This document shows, piece by piece, positions 15,849 through 24,279 of a DNA stretch of 41,010 bases. This DNA is from Bacteroidales bacterium (lineage in GTDB: Bacteria; Bacteroidota; Bacteroidia; Bacteroidales; UBA932). Numbering within the stretch: position 1 is the first letter of the stretch; each line of letters begins with the position of its first letter. The DNA is taken from positions 1 through 41,010 of the forward strand of contig JAFRRW010000015.1 in the NCBI GenBank assembly GCA_017427885.1, written 5' to 3'. The notes under the pieces were generated by a model. That model was not told the DNA's origin. It saw only the letters and a program-made list of their open reading frames with translations, and did no database searches. The translations under genes and the position numbers were made by a program.

Positions 15849-17738
15849 CTATTTGAATATGTATCTGATTCCGGCAAGATACTGTCTGCCGGGATTGATG
15901 AACGTGACGTCGTGGAAGTTGAAAAGGTTGTCGCATTTCAGCGTCAGTTCCAGTACGTTCCGGCGAAGACGGAACTGTTTCGTGAACGTGACCTTCCAGA
16001 TGTTGTAAGGCTTCGAGTTCGCCGTCTCGCCGTCACTCTCGTACAGTCGCGGAGAGGTGAAGCGGTTTGCCAGCTGCAGCGACCAGGGGCCGTGGAAGAA
16101 GTTGCCGTTCCAGGTGGCCGACGCCGTCCCGCTGTGCCTGACATTGCCGGACAACTGCTTCCCGTCCGCGTTGTCCTTCGCGTCGCAGAAACTGTAACTC
16201 CCTTTCAGGAAAAGGTGTTTCCACAGGATTACCGACAGGTTGAGATCGACACCCGTTATCGTGGCGCTGCTGACATTCTTGTAGTATTTCTCCAGTCCTC
16301 CGACGGGGTTCACCACATCATATTGGGTTATCTTGTTCCTTATGTCGTTCCGGTATGCGGTCGCAGAAGCATACGTCCAGGAACCGTTGTATTCAGCCGA
16401 TACCGAGTTGTACAGGCCGTGCTCCGCCTGGAGGTCTGGGTTGCCATATACCCAGAACATTCCCTGATGGTCGAAGTCATAATAGAGTTCCTTGATGCTG
16501 GGCGCCCGGAAAGCCGTCCCGGTGCCGGCCCGGAGGGTGAGGTCTTTCTTCCGGTACATCAAGGATAGTTTCGGTGTCAGGACGGAACCGAACTGGAAGT
16601 TGTGGGTGTACCTCGCCCCTCCGATGACGTCGAATCCTGTGAGCGGTGTCCACTGGGCCTGTCCGAACAGGTTCAGGTCGTCCAGGGCCTTGCGTGTCGG
16701 TTCCGGCCCCAGCGTGGTAGTGGCGTAGTTCTCTTCGTGATTCTGCTCGAACCCTGCGACTATTTCCCATTTCTCATTGGGATTGAAGATATTCAGAATC
16801 CTTGAAGAAATATATGACGCTGTGTTTTCAAGGTGGGATTCCGCCTGGCTTTCATACCAGTTCAGGTCGAAGTATTTGTCGAAGTTCACGCTGGCCCTCA
16901 GGCGGTAACGTCCTTCCGGGGAGATATATCCGTAGTTGCCTCCAAGGGATATCGTGTGAGTCAGCGGATGCGTGGTGTTGAGGCTGCCGGCAGGATTGAA
17001 GGATTCGTGGCGGAAATACCGGCCGGTCAGATTGGCGTCCATCCGTCCGTTCAACTTGAATCCCAGTTTCATATTTCCTCCCCAGTCGGCGTATTTCGCC
17101 GCATATGCTCCGCTGCCATCGCCCCCGAAGCCGTCCGAGGAGTTGCGGTAGATGCTTGCCTGTGTCTTCATCTTTTCCAGCTTCGATTCGGCAAAGATGC
17201 GGGCATTCAGGGTGTTGTGGCTCTGATAGGTGACATTGCATCCCGCGCTGAACGGTTCCTCGGGTTCCTTGGTTATTATATTAATTACCGCACCGACGGC
17301 GTTGGATCCGTAGAGGGCGGAGGCCGCACCGTTTATGACCTCGACTCTCTTGATGCTGTTCACGTCAATCTGGTCCAGGTTTACATTTCCTCCGGCTCCT
17401 TCGGACACCAGACGCTCTCCATCCACGAGGAACAGTATGTAGCGGCTGTTCAAGCCCTTTATGCGCAGGTTGTTGCCCATTCCGTTCGGCTCGGAGACGA
17501 TGCCCGGGATGTTGTCTTCCAGGGCTTCCAGGAAGGAAGTCGCACCTGCTTTTTCCACTTCCCTCTGGGTGACTACCGTGGTCAGGACGGGCGCCTCGGA
17601 CAGCCTCTTTTCCGTGCGGGTTCCGGTCACGACGACGGCATTAAGGCTGAGGGTGCTGTCCGGCATCTGCTCCTGTGCACGGATGGGGCCTGAAGCAATG
17701 ATGGCAAGGCAGGCGAACGCTACTTTTCTCCAAGCCAT
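15849..17738 (-). CDS. hmuR: TonB-dependent heme receptor (HmuR-like)
   Basis: This outer-membrane receptor has about 629 residues, with a signal peptide (MAWRKVAFACLAIIASGPIRAQ). A TonB-box-like NAVVVTGTR precedes a plug domain (about 40-155, with LRIKGLNSRYILFLVDG and ALYGSNAVGAVINI). A 22-strand barrel follows, ending in YLAGIRYIFK with a terminal aromatic-rich strand. F410-RAP and N433-PDL with H424 between them match the FRAP-His-NPxL signature of heme receptors, supporting heme or hemoprotein uptake over cobalamin. The start overlaps the chelatase gene by 19 nt; an ATG at 17762 would lengthen it by 8 residues. Gene order chelatase-receptor-HmuY indicates one heme-acquisition transcript. 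Confidence 0.92.
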   Translation of the reverse strand: MAWRKVAFACLAIIASGPIRAQEQMPDSTLSLNAVVVTGTRTEKRLSEAPVLTTVVTQREVEKAGATSFLEALEDNIPGIVSEPNGMGNNLRIKGLNSRYILFLVDGERLVSEGAGGNVNLDQIDVNSIKRVEVINGAASALYGSNAVGAVINIITKEPEEPFSAGCNVTYQSHNTLNARIFAESKLEKMKTQASIYRNSSDGFGGDGSGAYAAKYADWGGNMKLGFKLNGRMDANLTGRYFRHESFNPAGSLNTTHPLTHTISLGGNYGYISPEGRYRLRASVNFDKYFDLNWYESQAESHLENTASYISSRILNIFNPNEKWEIVAGFEQNHEENYATTTLGPEPTRKALDDLNLFGQAQWTPLTGFDVIGGARYTHNFQFGSVLTPKLSLMYRKKDLTLRAGTGTAFRAPSIKELYYDFDHQGMFWVYGNPDLQAEHGLYNSVSAEYNGSWTYASATAYRNDIRNKITQYDVVNPVGGLEKYYKNVSSATITGVDLNLSVILWKHLFLKGSYSFCDAKDNADGKQLSGNVRHSGTASATWNGNFFHGPWSLQLANRFTSPRLYESDGETANSKPYNIWKVTFTKQFRLRRNVLELTLKCDNLFNFHDVTFINPGRQYLAGIRYIFK

Positions 17739-18580
17739 TCTTCCACCGCCTTTACGATCCATTCCATCACGTCATCGGCGGATTCGGGAAGGATTCCCGC
17801 CTCGCCATAGACGATCTTTGCGGAATCTGCATCGCCCATCCCCGACATCCTCGCCATCGAACCTACATTGGACACCAGGTAAATTCCTTGGACGATGGTT
17901 TTCTCCCTTGCGTCCCGCGCCCGAGCCAGAAGGGGCATCACGTCTTTCGCAAAGCTCTGCCCCATACCTATAAGTTGGTAGTCAACATAGTCGAATCCCT
18001 GTGCCTTTACGGCTTCCTCGCATTTTTTGAGGATACCCTTCCAGAAGCCTATCCGGGCCCCGTCGCCGTGCGCCAGGAAGACCACAGCCTCCTTCTCCGG
18101 GTCTGAGGAAAGCGCCTTCACCCTCTCTGTCATCGCCTTTTCGATCACTCCGGAATCCATTAGCGTAGGCCCTACGACGAGGTGCATTCGGGTCCGGACG
18201 AATTCGGCGCCCTCGGCGACCAGATCACTGTGGACCGAGGGGTCATATTTGAGACCGAGAAGATTCGGTATGTCGTCTTCTGAATGGCCGGAAGGCGAGA
18301 TGAACAGCGGCAGCACGAAGACCGTGTCAATCTGCTGCAGTTCGCAGTCACGCATCACGGAGGCTATGTTCGGCTGTGCGAATTCCATCAACGCCACGCG
18401 TTTGTAGCTTATGCCGGGTATGTCAGTCCGGTCCAGCCTGCTCTCGAGGGCGAGCACGGTGTCGTTCCAATCCTCCGAAGGGGAACCGTGAGCAATGACG
18501 ACAAGGGCCTTTTTGGCCTGAAGGTTAAGGCACAGGAGTGCCGCCGCCATAATAACAAGATATCTTTTCATTCCTTTCAT
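17720..18580 (-). CDS. Periplasmic CbiX/CbiK-like chelatase
   Basis: This 286-residue class II chelatase-fold protein has an N-terminal signal peptide (MKRYLVIMAAALLCLNLQA), so it is predicted to be periplasmic. H31 (VIAHGSP) and H99 (PSGHSEDDIP) match the paired metal-site histidines of CbiX-type sirohydrochlorin chelatases. A second HG motif (H171 in FLAHGDG) begins a duplicated half, making this a two-domain long form; the second half lacks the GGH-type partner. Known members insert Co or Fe into sirohydrochlorin, and a periplasmic CbiK of Desulfovibrio binds heme. As first gene of a heme-uptake operon it may handle or demetallate heme, a role given to the CobN-like HmuS in other Bacteroidota. 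That role is inference. Confidence 0.8.
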   Translation of the reverse strand: MKGMKRYLVIMAAALLCLNLQAKKALVVIAHGSPSEDWNDTVLALESRLDRTDIPGISYKRVALMEFAQPNIASVMRDCELQQIDTVFVLPLFISPSGHSEDDIPNLLGLKYDPSVHSDLVAEGAEFVRTRMHLVVGPTLMDSGVIEKAMTERVKALSSDPEKEAVVFLAHGDGARIGFWKGILKKCEEAVKAQGFDYVDYQLIGMGQSFAKDVMPLLARARDAREKTIVQGIYLVSNVGSMARMSGMGDADSAKIVYGEAGILPESADDVMEWIVKAVEEWLGEK

Positions 18581-18592
18581 TATTTACTGAAG

Positions 18593-18623
18593 CAAAGATA
18601 CTTCGGCCCCTTCGGGCTTGAAA
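18593..18623 (-). promoter_or_regulatory. Promoter of the heme-uptake operon
   Basis: On the minus strand TATCTTTG (18600-18593) matches TAnnTTTG. A TTTC (18623-18620) lies 19 nt upstream as a one-mismatch -33 box. The predicted start is near 18588, leaving a leader of only about 8 nt. A GCCC-N4-GGGC inverted repeat (18606-18617) sits inside the spacer and is a possible, unproven operator. Confidence 0.7.
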
Positions 18624-18663
18624 TCCCGTTTGTTGGGTATTTTGGCATCATCATTTATGGGGA

Positions 18664-18694
18664 TTTGAAAAAAGTTCGGGAAGCGTTATCTTTG
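18664..18694 (+). promoter_or_regulatory. Promoter of the hemerythrin-LuxR regulator
   Basis: TTTG (18664-18667), a 19-nt spacer and TATCTTTG (18687-18694) form an exact promoter match. The expected start is about 18698-18700, coinciding with the ATG at 18699, so the transcript would be leaderless or begin at an internal ATG. Confidence 0.8.
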
Positions 18695-18698
18695 TAAT

Positions 18699-19553
18699 AT
18701 GTCAGCTGAACTCAACCCTGATATGAAAATGGCGGAACTCCTGGAGAGGAATCCGTCACTTCTCGGCGTATTCACTCGTATGGGGTTCACCTTCGGCTAT
18801 GGGGATGCCACGGTCGCGGAAGTCTGCGATGCTGCAGGAACTGATCCGGGGACATTCCTTCTGATCTGCAAGGTATATTCCCAGGACGGTTACCGTCCTT
18901 CCCGGGAAGATTTGGAGAAAGCGGATCTGTCGGTCATAGTCAAATACCTCAGCCTTTCCCACAGTCACTATATGGATGTGGCGATGAAGGACCTGGCGGC
19001 GAGCCTCGGAAGGATGATCGTACCGTGCGGGGATGACACGCAGCGTATAATATGGAAATTCTTCACGGACTTCAAGGAGGAGTTGCAGAAGCACTTCTCC
19101 TATGAGGAAGAATTCGTGTTCCCCCGTGTGGGCAGTCTGGATGCCGTTATTTCGGAGGAGGACCATTCCGGAGTGGAAGAAACCCTGGAGGACCTCAAAA
19201 GCCTTGTGATGAACCACCTGCCCGCCGATGCGGACCAGCAGGAGGCCTACAAGGTGCTTTCGGCCATCAATTCACTCCAGGATGACATCCGGAAGCATAT
19301 CCTTCTGGAAGAGACCGCCCTTGAGGGCCGGAAAGGGGGACGGCAGGAGGATGGTACGCTGACTTCACGTGAGAAGGAAATCCTGGTCTGTGTGGCCAAG
19401 GGTATGATCAACAAGGAGATCGCCGACCTCCTGAACATTTCCATCCACACCGTTATCACCCACCGCAAGAACATCACCCAGAAAACCGGCATCAAGACCG
19501 TCGCCGGCCTCACCGTCTACGCCCTACTGAACAATCTCCTGGAAATCAACTAA
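18699..19553 (+). CDS. Hemerythrin-domain LuxR-type transcriptional regulator
   Basis: This 284-residue three-part protein is a fusion. Residues about 9-60 resemble the ScdA/YtfE N-terminal helical domain. Residues about 85-207 form a hemerythrin-like HHE four-helix bundle with candidate diiron ligands H88 or H90, H132, E136, H156, H200 and E204. Residues 219-284 are a LuxR-type helix-turn-helix (LTSREKEILVCVAKG, NKEIADLLNISIHTVITHRKNI). A diiron centre next to a DNA-binding domain suggests direct sensing of oxygen, nitric oxide or iron. It diverges from the heme-uptake operon, a natural but unproven target. ATG 18723 or 18729 could be the true start if the mRNA is not leaderless. Likely cytoplasmic. 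Confidence 0.88.
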   Translation: MSAELNPDMKMAELLERNPSLLGVFTRMGFTFGYGDATVAEVCDAAGTDPGTFLLICKVYSQDGYRPSREDLEKADLSVIVKYLSLSHSHYMDVAMKDLAASLGRMIVPCGDDTQRIIWKFFTDFKEELQKHFSYEEEFVFPRVGSLDAVISEEDHSGVEETLEDLKSLVMNHLPADADQQEAYKVLSAINSLQDDIRKHILLEETALEGRKGGRQEDGTLTSREKEILVCVAKGMINKEIADLLNISIHTVITHRKNITQKTGIKTVAGLTVYALLNNLLEIN

Positions 19554-19562
19554 GCGGTAACT

Positions 19563-19759
19563 CGGCGCAACTCGCCGGATTCCTCGTGGGGCGTCAGACG
19601 AAAAAGACCAGGCCTGAAACCTGGATTTTTTTCATTCGGAGGCCGAAGGCCGACAAGGGGGAGTTTGAGGGGGCGCAACCCCTTCAATGCCCCTGGGGGC
19701 GGCCGCGAAGCGGCGGGGGTTGGAAGGAATCGGCGCAACGCGCCGGATTCCTCGTGGGG
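19563..19759. repeat. Hairpin-rich intergenic repeat bounded by 29-bp direct repeats
   Basis: Two 29-bp direct repeats, 19563-19591 and 19731-19759, differ at one base; each starts CGGCGCAAC and ends GATTCCTCGTGGGG. Between them is a string of compact hairpins with 1-5-nt loops: GGCC-GAA-GGCC (19641-19651), GAGGGGG-CGCAA-CCCCTTC (19667-19685), GCCCC-T-GGGGGC-like (19689-19700) and GCCGC-GAA-GCGGC (19702-19714). The second direct repeat itself contains CGGCGC-AAC-GCGCCG (19731-19745). No open frame of note is present. The final 14 nt of each direct repeat is identical, on the opposite strand, to the 3' part of the neighbouring tRNA-Arg. It is probably a dispersed palindromic element, but copy number cannot be seen here. 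Confidence 0.75.
19601..19632 (+). terminator. Terminator of the hemerythrin-LuxR gene
   Basis: CCAGG (19608-19612) pairs with CCTGG (19620-19624) around a 7-nt loop; A-rich sequence upstream faces the seven T residues at 19626-19632. It lies inside the repeat region just after the first copy of the 29-bp direct repeat. Confidence 0.75.
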
Positions 19760-19766
19760 AGTAAAA

Positions 19767-19800
19767 CGAAAATGGTCGGCAATTGCCGACCAAATTTTCG
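19767..19800 (-). terminator. tRNA-Arg terminator
   Basis: A 20-nt perfect palindrome (19773-19792: TGGTCGGCAA/TTGCCGACCA) is flanked by CGAAAA and TTTTCG. On the minus strand it follows the tRNA directly and ends in TTTTCGTTTTAC, an intrinsic terminator; the symmetry would also let it work on the plus strand. Confidence 0.8.
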
Positions 19801-19872
19801 TAGCCCCACGAGGAATCGAACCTCGATTTAAGGTTTAGGAAACCTCCGTTCTATCCGTTGAACTATGGGGCC
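19801..19872 (-). tRNA. tRNA-Arg(CCT)
   Basis: Read on the minus strand it begins GGCCCCA and ends TGGGGCT plus discriminator A; the first pair is a G-U wobble. D-stem GTTC/GAAC, anticodon stem GAGGT/ACCTT with loop TTCCTAA (anticodon CCT, reading AGG) and T-arm CGAGG-TTCGATT-CCTCG fit the canonical fold. AGG is used very often for arginine in the surrounding genes. No TAnnTTTG box lies in the 39 nt between it and rpmF, so it is probably processed from the DUF177-rpmF transcript. Confidence 0.95.
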
Positions 19873-19911
19873 ATAAGCCGGAATCTACACCGGCGAATGT
19901 GCTTTCGGCGC

Positions 19912-20097
19912 CTATTCGGCGACGTTCTTCACGATGATCTGGCGTCCCCTGTAGAAACCGCACTCAGGGCAAACCCTGTGGTAAATCATCGTGGCACCGC
20001 AGTTGGGGCAAGTCGCAAGAGTGGGAACGGCGGCGAAATCGTGCGTTCTCCTCTTGTCCCTTCTCTGCTTCGAATGTCTGTGTTTAGGATGTGCCAT
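19912..20097 (-). CDS. rpmF: 50S ribosomal protein L32
   Basis: This 61-residue basic protein starts MAHPKHRHSKQRRDKRRTH and carries a zinc ribbon formed by CPNC and CPEC pairs (residues about 30-46). This is the cysteine-containing form of L32 in the large ribosomal subunit. It follows the DUF177 gene by 11 nt, the standard yceD-rpmF pairing of many bacteria. In other Bacteroidota fatty-acid synthesis genes often follow; here a tRNA-Arg follows instead. Confidence 0.97.
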   Translation of the reverse strand: MAHPKHRHSKQRRDKRRTHDFAAVPTLATCPNCGATMIYHRVCPECGFYRGRQIIVKNVAE

Positions 20098-20108
20098 TGC
20101 TGTATCGT

Positions 20109-20636
20109 TTAATTTTTATCATTATCGTTCAAAAGTCCTTTGAGGGATGCGAACGGACTGTCGTCGGACGTTCCGTCCACCGTCCCCCGACCAAGGTACT
20201 TGAGAGTCTCCGGATCGCATCCGCCCTCGGGGTGGATTCTCTGCATCGGAAGGGACAGGCAGGTGTAATCGTAGATTATCTGCCCCATGTCCAGGTCCGT
20301 GTCGGTTTCGGGCAGGATGACGGTTTCCCGTTCTCCGTCTTCGTTATCGGAAGTTTCCTCCCTTTCACCAAACTTCACGCTGAACTTCCTCTCCGTCTCC
20401 ACGGGCAGTTCGAGATCTCCCAGGCACCTGTCGCATTCCACGGTAACCTTACCGCTGATACGGCAGTCTATGCCGATGAACTTCCCGGACTTGACCGCTA
20501 CCGCTTCCGCAGTGATGTCTGCGTCCTTTATCTCCTCGTTCCCAAAGTCTTTAAAGAACTCTTTTCCGGCGTTCCAGCTAAATGCCGTTTCGCCCTCCTT
20601 CAATCCATTCAATGGGATTATGTATCTACCGACCAT
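20109..20636 (-). CDS. DUF177 (YceD-like) protein
   Basis: This 175-residue DUF177 family protein is encoded immediately upstream of rpmF, as in E. coli and plastid-bearing plants, where the family has been tied to 23S rRNA accumulation. It shows a conserved CDRCL motif following GKVTVE and a late IIYDYTCLSLPMQRIHPEGGC segment with the family PxxxxH-type signature. The in-frame TTG at 20645 is rejected in favour of the ATG at 20636 (MVGRYIIPLNGL). An exact promoter lies just upstream, so this gene starts the DUF177-rpmF-tRNA-Arg transcript. Confidence 0.9.
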   Translation of the reverse strand: MVGRYIIPLNGLKEGETAFSWNAGKEFFKDFGNEEIKDADITAEAVAVKSGKFIGIDCRISGKVTVECDRCLGDLELPVETERKFSVKFGEREETSDNEDGERETVILPETDTDLDMGQIIYDYTCLSLPMQRIHPEGGCDPETLKYLGRGTVDGTSDDSPFASLKGLLNDNDKN

Positions 20637-20661
20637 TTCCGTCAAACAGATTTAAGGACTG

Positions 20662-20692
20662 CAAAGGTAGAAAAGTTTTTCTGAATATCAAA
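20662..20692 (-). promoter_or_regulatory. Promoter of the DUF177-rpmF operon
   Basis: On the minus strand, TTTG (20692-20689), a 19-nt spacer and TACCTTTG (20669-20662) match the consensus exactly. The expected start is about 20657, giving a leader of about 20 nt. Confidence 0.85.
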
Positions 20693-20694
20693 CA

Positions 20695-22509
<1,815 letters not shown>

Positions 22510-22545
22510 ATTGGTCGCTTGAAAATACACTACGAAAAATCCCCG

Positions 22546-22553
22546 CAAAAATA
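22546..22553 (-). promoter_or_regulatory. typA promoter -7 box
   Basis: TATTTTTG on the minus strand fits TAnnTTTG. No TTTG is found at the -33 spacing, only A/T-rich sequence. The predicted leader is about 30 nt. Confidence 0.5.
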
Positions 22554-22586
22554 CTTATTTCAAAAAATAAAATGAACTATTTATAG

Positions 22587-22594
22587 TATTTTTG
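22587..22594 (+). promoter_or_regulatory. guaA promoter -7 box
   Basis: TATTTTTG fits TAnnTTTG, with a start expected near 22599 and a short leader of about 15 nt before the guaA ATG. The -33 region is A-rich without a clear TTTG. No purine-riboswitch-like structure fits in this leader. Confidence 0.55.
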
Positions 22595-22613
22595 CAATTC
22601 AAAACCAGGCTCA

Positions 22614-24194
22614 ATGACAGACAGGATCATCATTCTCGATTTCGGTTCCCAGGTCACCCAGCTCATCGGACGGCGCCTGAGGGAACTAAACGTCTATTGC
22701 GAGATTTTTCCCTTCGACAAATGTCCCCGCATCGACGGAAGCGTACGAGGCGTCATTCTCTCCGGCAGTCCCTGTTCGGTGAGGGATGCGGACGCTCCGG
22801 ACGTGGACCTCGGGGGGATAAAGGGGAATGTCCCCCTGCTGGGCATCTGCTACGGAGCCCAGCTCCTGGCCAGCAAATACGGCGGTGAAGTCGAAGGTTC
22901 CCTGGCCAAGGAATACGGGAGGGCCATGCTGACGCTGATAGCTCCCAGCCCCCTTTTCGAGGGCGTGAAGTCCCGTTCCCAGGTCTGGATGTCCCACGGG
23001 GACACGATCGCGGCCCTTCCGGAGGGCGCTTCCGTCCTGGCCTCGACAGACGATGTCGTCTTCGCGGCGTTCAAGTTCCCGGGGGAGGAAACCTACGGCG
23101 TTCAGTTCCATCCCGAGGTCTATCACACCGAGGAAGGCCTGAAGATGCTGTCGAATTTCGCCCTGGGAATCTGTGGCTGCAGGGCCGACTGGACGCCGGC
23201 CTCCTTCATCGAGACTACGGTCGCCTCTCTCAGGGAACAGATTGGGGATGACAAGGTTATCCTGGGCCTCAGCGGGGGAGTGGATTCCACCGTGGCGGCC
23301 GTCCTGCTGAACAAGGCCGTAGGCTCGAACCTTACCTGCATCTTCGTGAACAACGGGCTGCTCCGAAAGTTCGAATACGACACCGTGCTGGAGTCCTACA
23401 AGGATATGGGCCTGAACGTGATTGGGGCCGACGCTTCGGAGGCCTTCCTTTCCGCCCTTGCCGGCGTGACCGATCCTGAGGTCAAGCGCAAGACCATCGG
23501 AAGGCTGTTCGTTGAGACCTTCGAGAAATATGCCCGGAAGATCGAAAACGCCCGGTGGCTCGCCCAGGGGACGATATACCCCGATGTCATCGAGTCCGCC
23601 GGGATCCCGGGGATAGCCTCCAAGATCAAGTCCCACCACAACGTGGGAGGCCTTCCCGAAAAGATGAACCTGAAGATAGTGGAGCCTCTTAGGATGCTTT
23701 TCAAGGACGAGGTCCGCAGGGTAGGAAGGGCCCTGGGCATAAAGGATGAGCTCGTAGGCAGGCATCCGTTCCCCGGTCCGTCCCTCGCCATTAGGATAAT
23801 AGGAGACGTCACCCCCGAGAAACTCCATATCCTCAGGGAGGCCGACGACATTTTCATAAAGGCCTTAAAGGCCTATGACTGTTCGTCTATGGATTTCCCC
23901 TCCTCTTCCGATCCTTCGAGGAAGGCGGTGAACCTCTATGACGCCACCTGGCAGGCCGGAGTCATCCTGCTTCCCATCAAAAGCGTGGGAGTGATGGGGG
24001 ACGAGCGCACTTACAAGAACGCCGTGGCCCTGAGGGCCGTTGCGTCCACGGACGCGATGACTGCGGACTGGTTCCGTTTCCCCTACGATTTCCTCGCAAG
24101 GGTAAGCGACGACATCATCAACAAGGTCCCCGGAGTGAACCGGGTGGTCTATGACATCTCTTCAAAACCCCCTTCGACCATAGAGTGGGAGTAA
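22614..24194 (+). CDS. guaA: GMP synthase (glutamine-hydrolysing)
   Basis: This 526-residue two-domain enzyme converts XMP, ATP and glutamine to GMP. The N-terminal class I amidotransferase domain has the nucleophile C79 in LLGICYGAQ and the H166/E168 pair in VQFHPE. The ATP-pyrophosphatase domain carries the SGGVDS P-loop (220-225), and the C-terminal dimerisation domain ends in [13 protein letters not shown], identical in form to known GuaA ends. The length is standard. It is expressed from its own promoter; no obvious terminator separates it from argR, so some read-through into the arginine cluster is possible. Confidence 0.98.
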   Translation: MTDRIIILDFGSQVTQLIGRRLRELNVYCEIFPFDKCPRIDGSVRGVILSGSPCSVRDADAPDVDLGGIKGNVPLLGICYGAQLLASKYGGEVEGSLAKEYGRAMLTLIAPSPLFEGVKSRSQVWMSHGDTIAALPEGASVLASTDDVVFAAFKFPGEETYGVQFHPEVYHTEEGLKMLSNFALGICGCRADWTPASFIETTVASLREQIGDDKVILGLSGGVDSTVAAVLLNKAVGSNLTCIFVNNGLLRKFEYDTVLESYKDMGLNVIGADASEAFLSALAGVTDPEVKRKTIGRLFVETFEKYARKIENARWLAQGTIYPDVIESAGIPGIASKIKSHHNVGGLPEKMNLKIVEPLRMLFKDEVRRVGRALGIKDELVGRHPFPGPSLAIRIIGDVTPEKLHILREADDIFIKALKAYDCSSMDFPSSSDPSRKAVNLYDATWQAGVILLPIKSVGVMGDERTYKNAVALRAVASTDAMTADWFRFPYDFLARVSDDIINKVPGVNRVVYDISSKPPSTIEWE

Positions 24195-24218
24195 AAATCC
24201 GATAAATAATCAAATAAA

Positions 24219-24251
24219 TTTGGATATTATTCAAAACTTTGCATATATTTG
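24219..24251 (+). promoter_or_regulatory. argR promoter
   Basis: TTTG (24219-24222) and TATATTTG (24244-24251) are separated by 21 nt. The start is predicted near 24256, with a leader of about 24 nt to the argR ATG. The -33 box overlaps one ArgR-box-like site and the start region abuts another. Confidence 0.65.
24221..24233 (+). promoter_or_regulatory. ArgR-box-like operator 1
   Basis: TGGATATTATTCA resembles half-sites of the ARG box (TGAAT-N4-ATTCA) but has a 3-nt rather than 4-nt centre. It is the exact reverse complement of operator 2, 41 bp away centre to centre (about four helical turns). It overlaps the -33 box. Confidence 0.5.
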
Positions 24252-24261
24252 CATTGAACAA

Positions 24262-24274
24262 TGAATAATATCCA
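24262..24274 (+). promoter_or_regulatory. ArgR-box-like operator 2
   Basis: TGAATAATATCCA lies just downstream of the predicted start and ends 5 nt before the argR ATG. Being the exact inverse of operator 1, it would let one ArgR hexamer bridge both sites and block the promoter, as expected for autoregulation. Confidence 0.5.
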
Positions 24275-24279
24275 TTTTT

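Noticed and set aside
18581-18698. Cobalamin riboswitch before the chelatase-receptor operon
   Set aside because: The promoter leaves a leader of only about 8 nt, so there is no room for a riboswitch; this also weakens a cobalamin-uptake reading of the operon.
19563-19759. CRISPR-like array
   Set aside because: There are only two copies of the direct repeat and the intervening 139 bp is itself structured; no cas genes nearby.
19554-19872. Integrated element attachment site at tRNA-Arg
   Set aside because: The tRNA-like 14-mers lie in inverted orientation and no integrase or mobile gene is present, so a classic att duplication is not supported.
19873-19911. Hairpin between rpmF and tRNA-Arg (GCCGG...CCGGC)
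   Set aside because: The stem is 5 bp with no T-run on the minus strand; more likely incidental or a processing structure than a terminator.
22510-22613. Purine riboswitch upstream of guaA
   Set aside because: The predicted guaA leader is about 15 nt and the gap is AT-rich with no paired stems.
22686-23828. Long minus-strand open frame opposite guaA
   Set aside because: Antisense shadow of GuaA with low-complexity G/V/H/L-rich sequence typical of reversed GC-rich codons.
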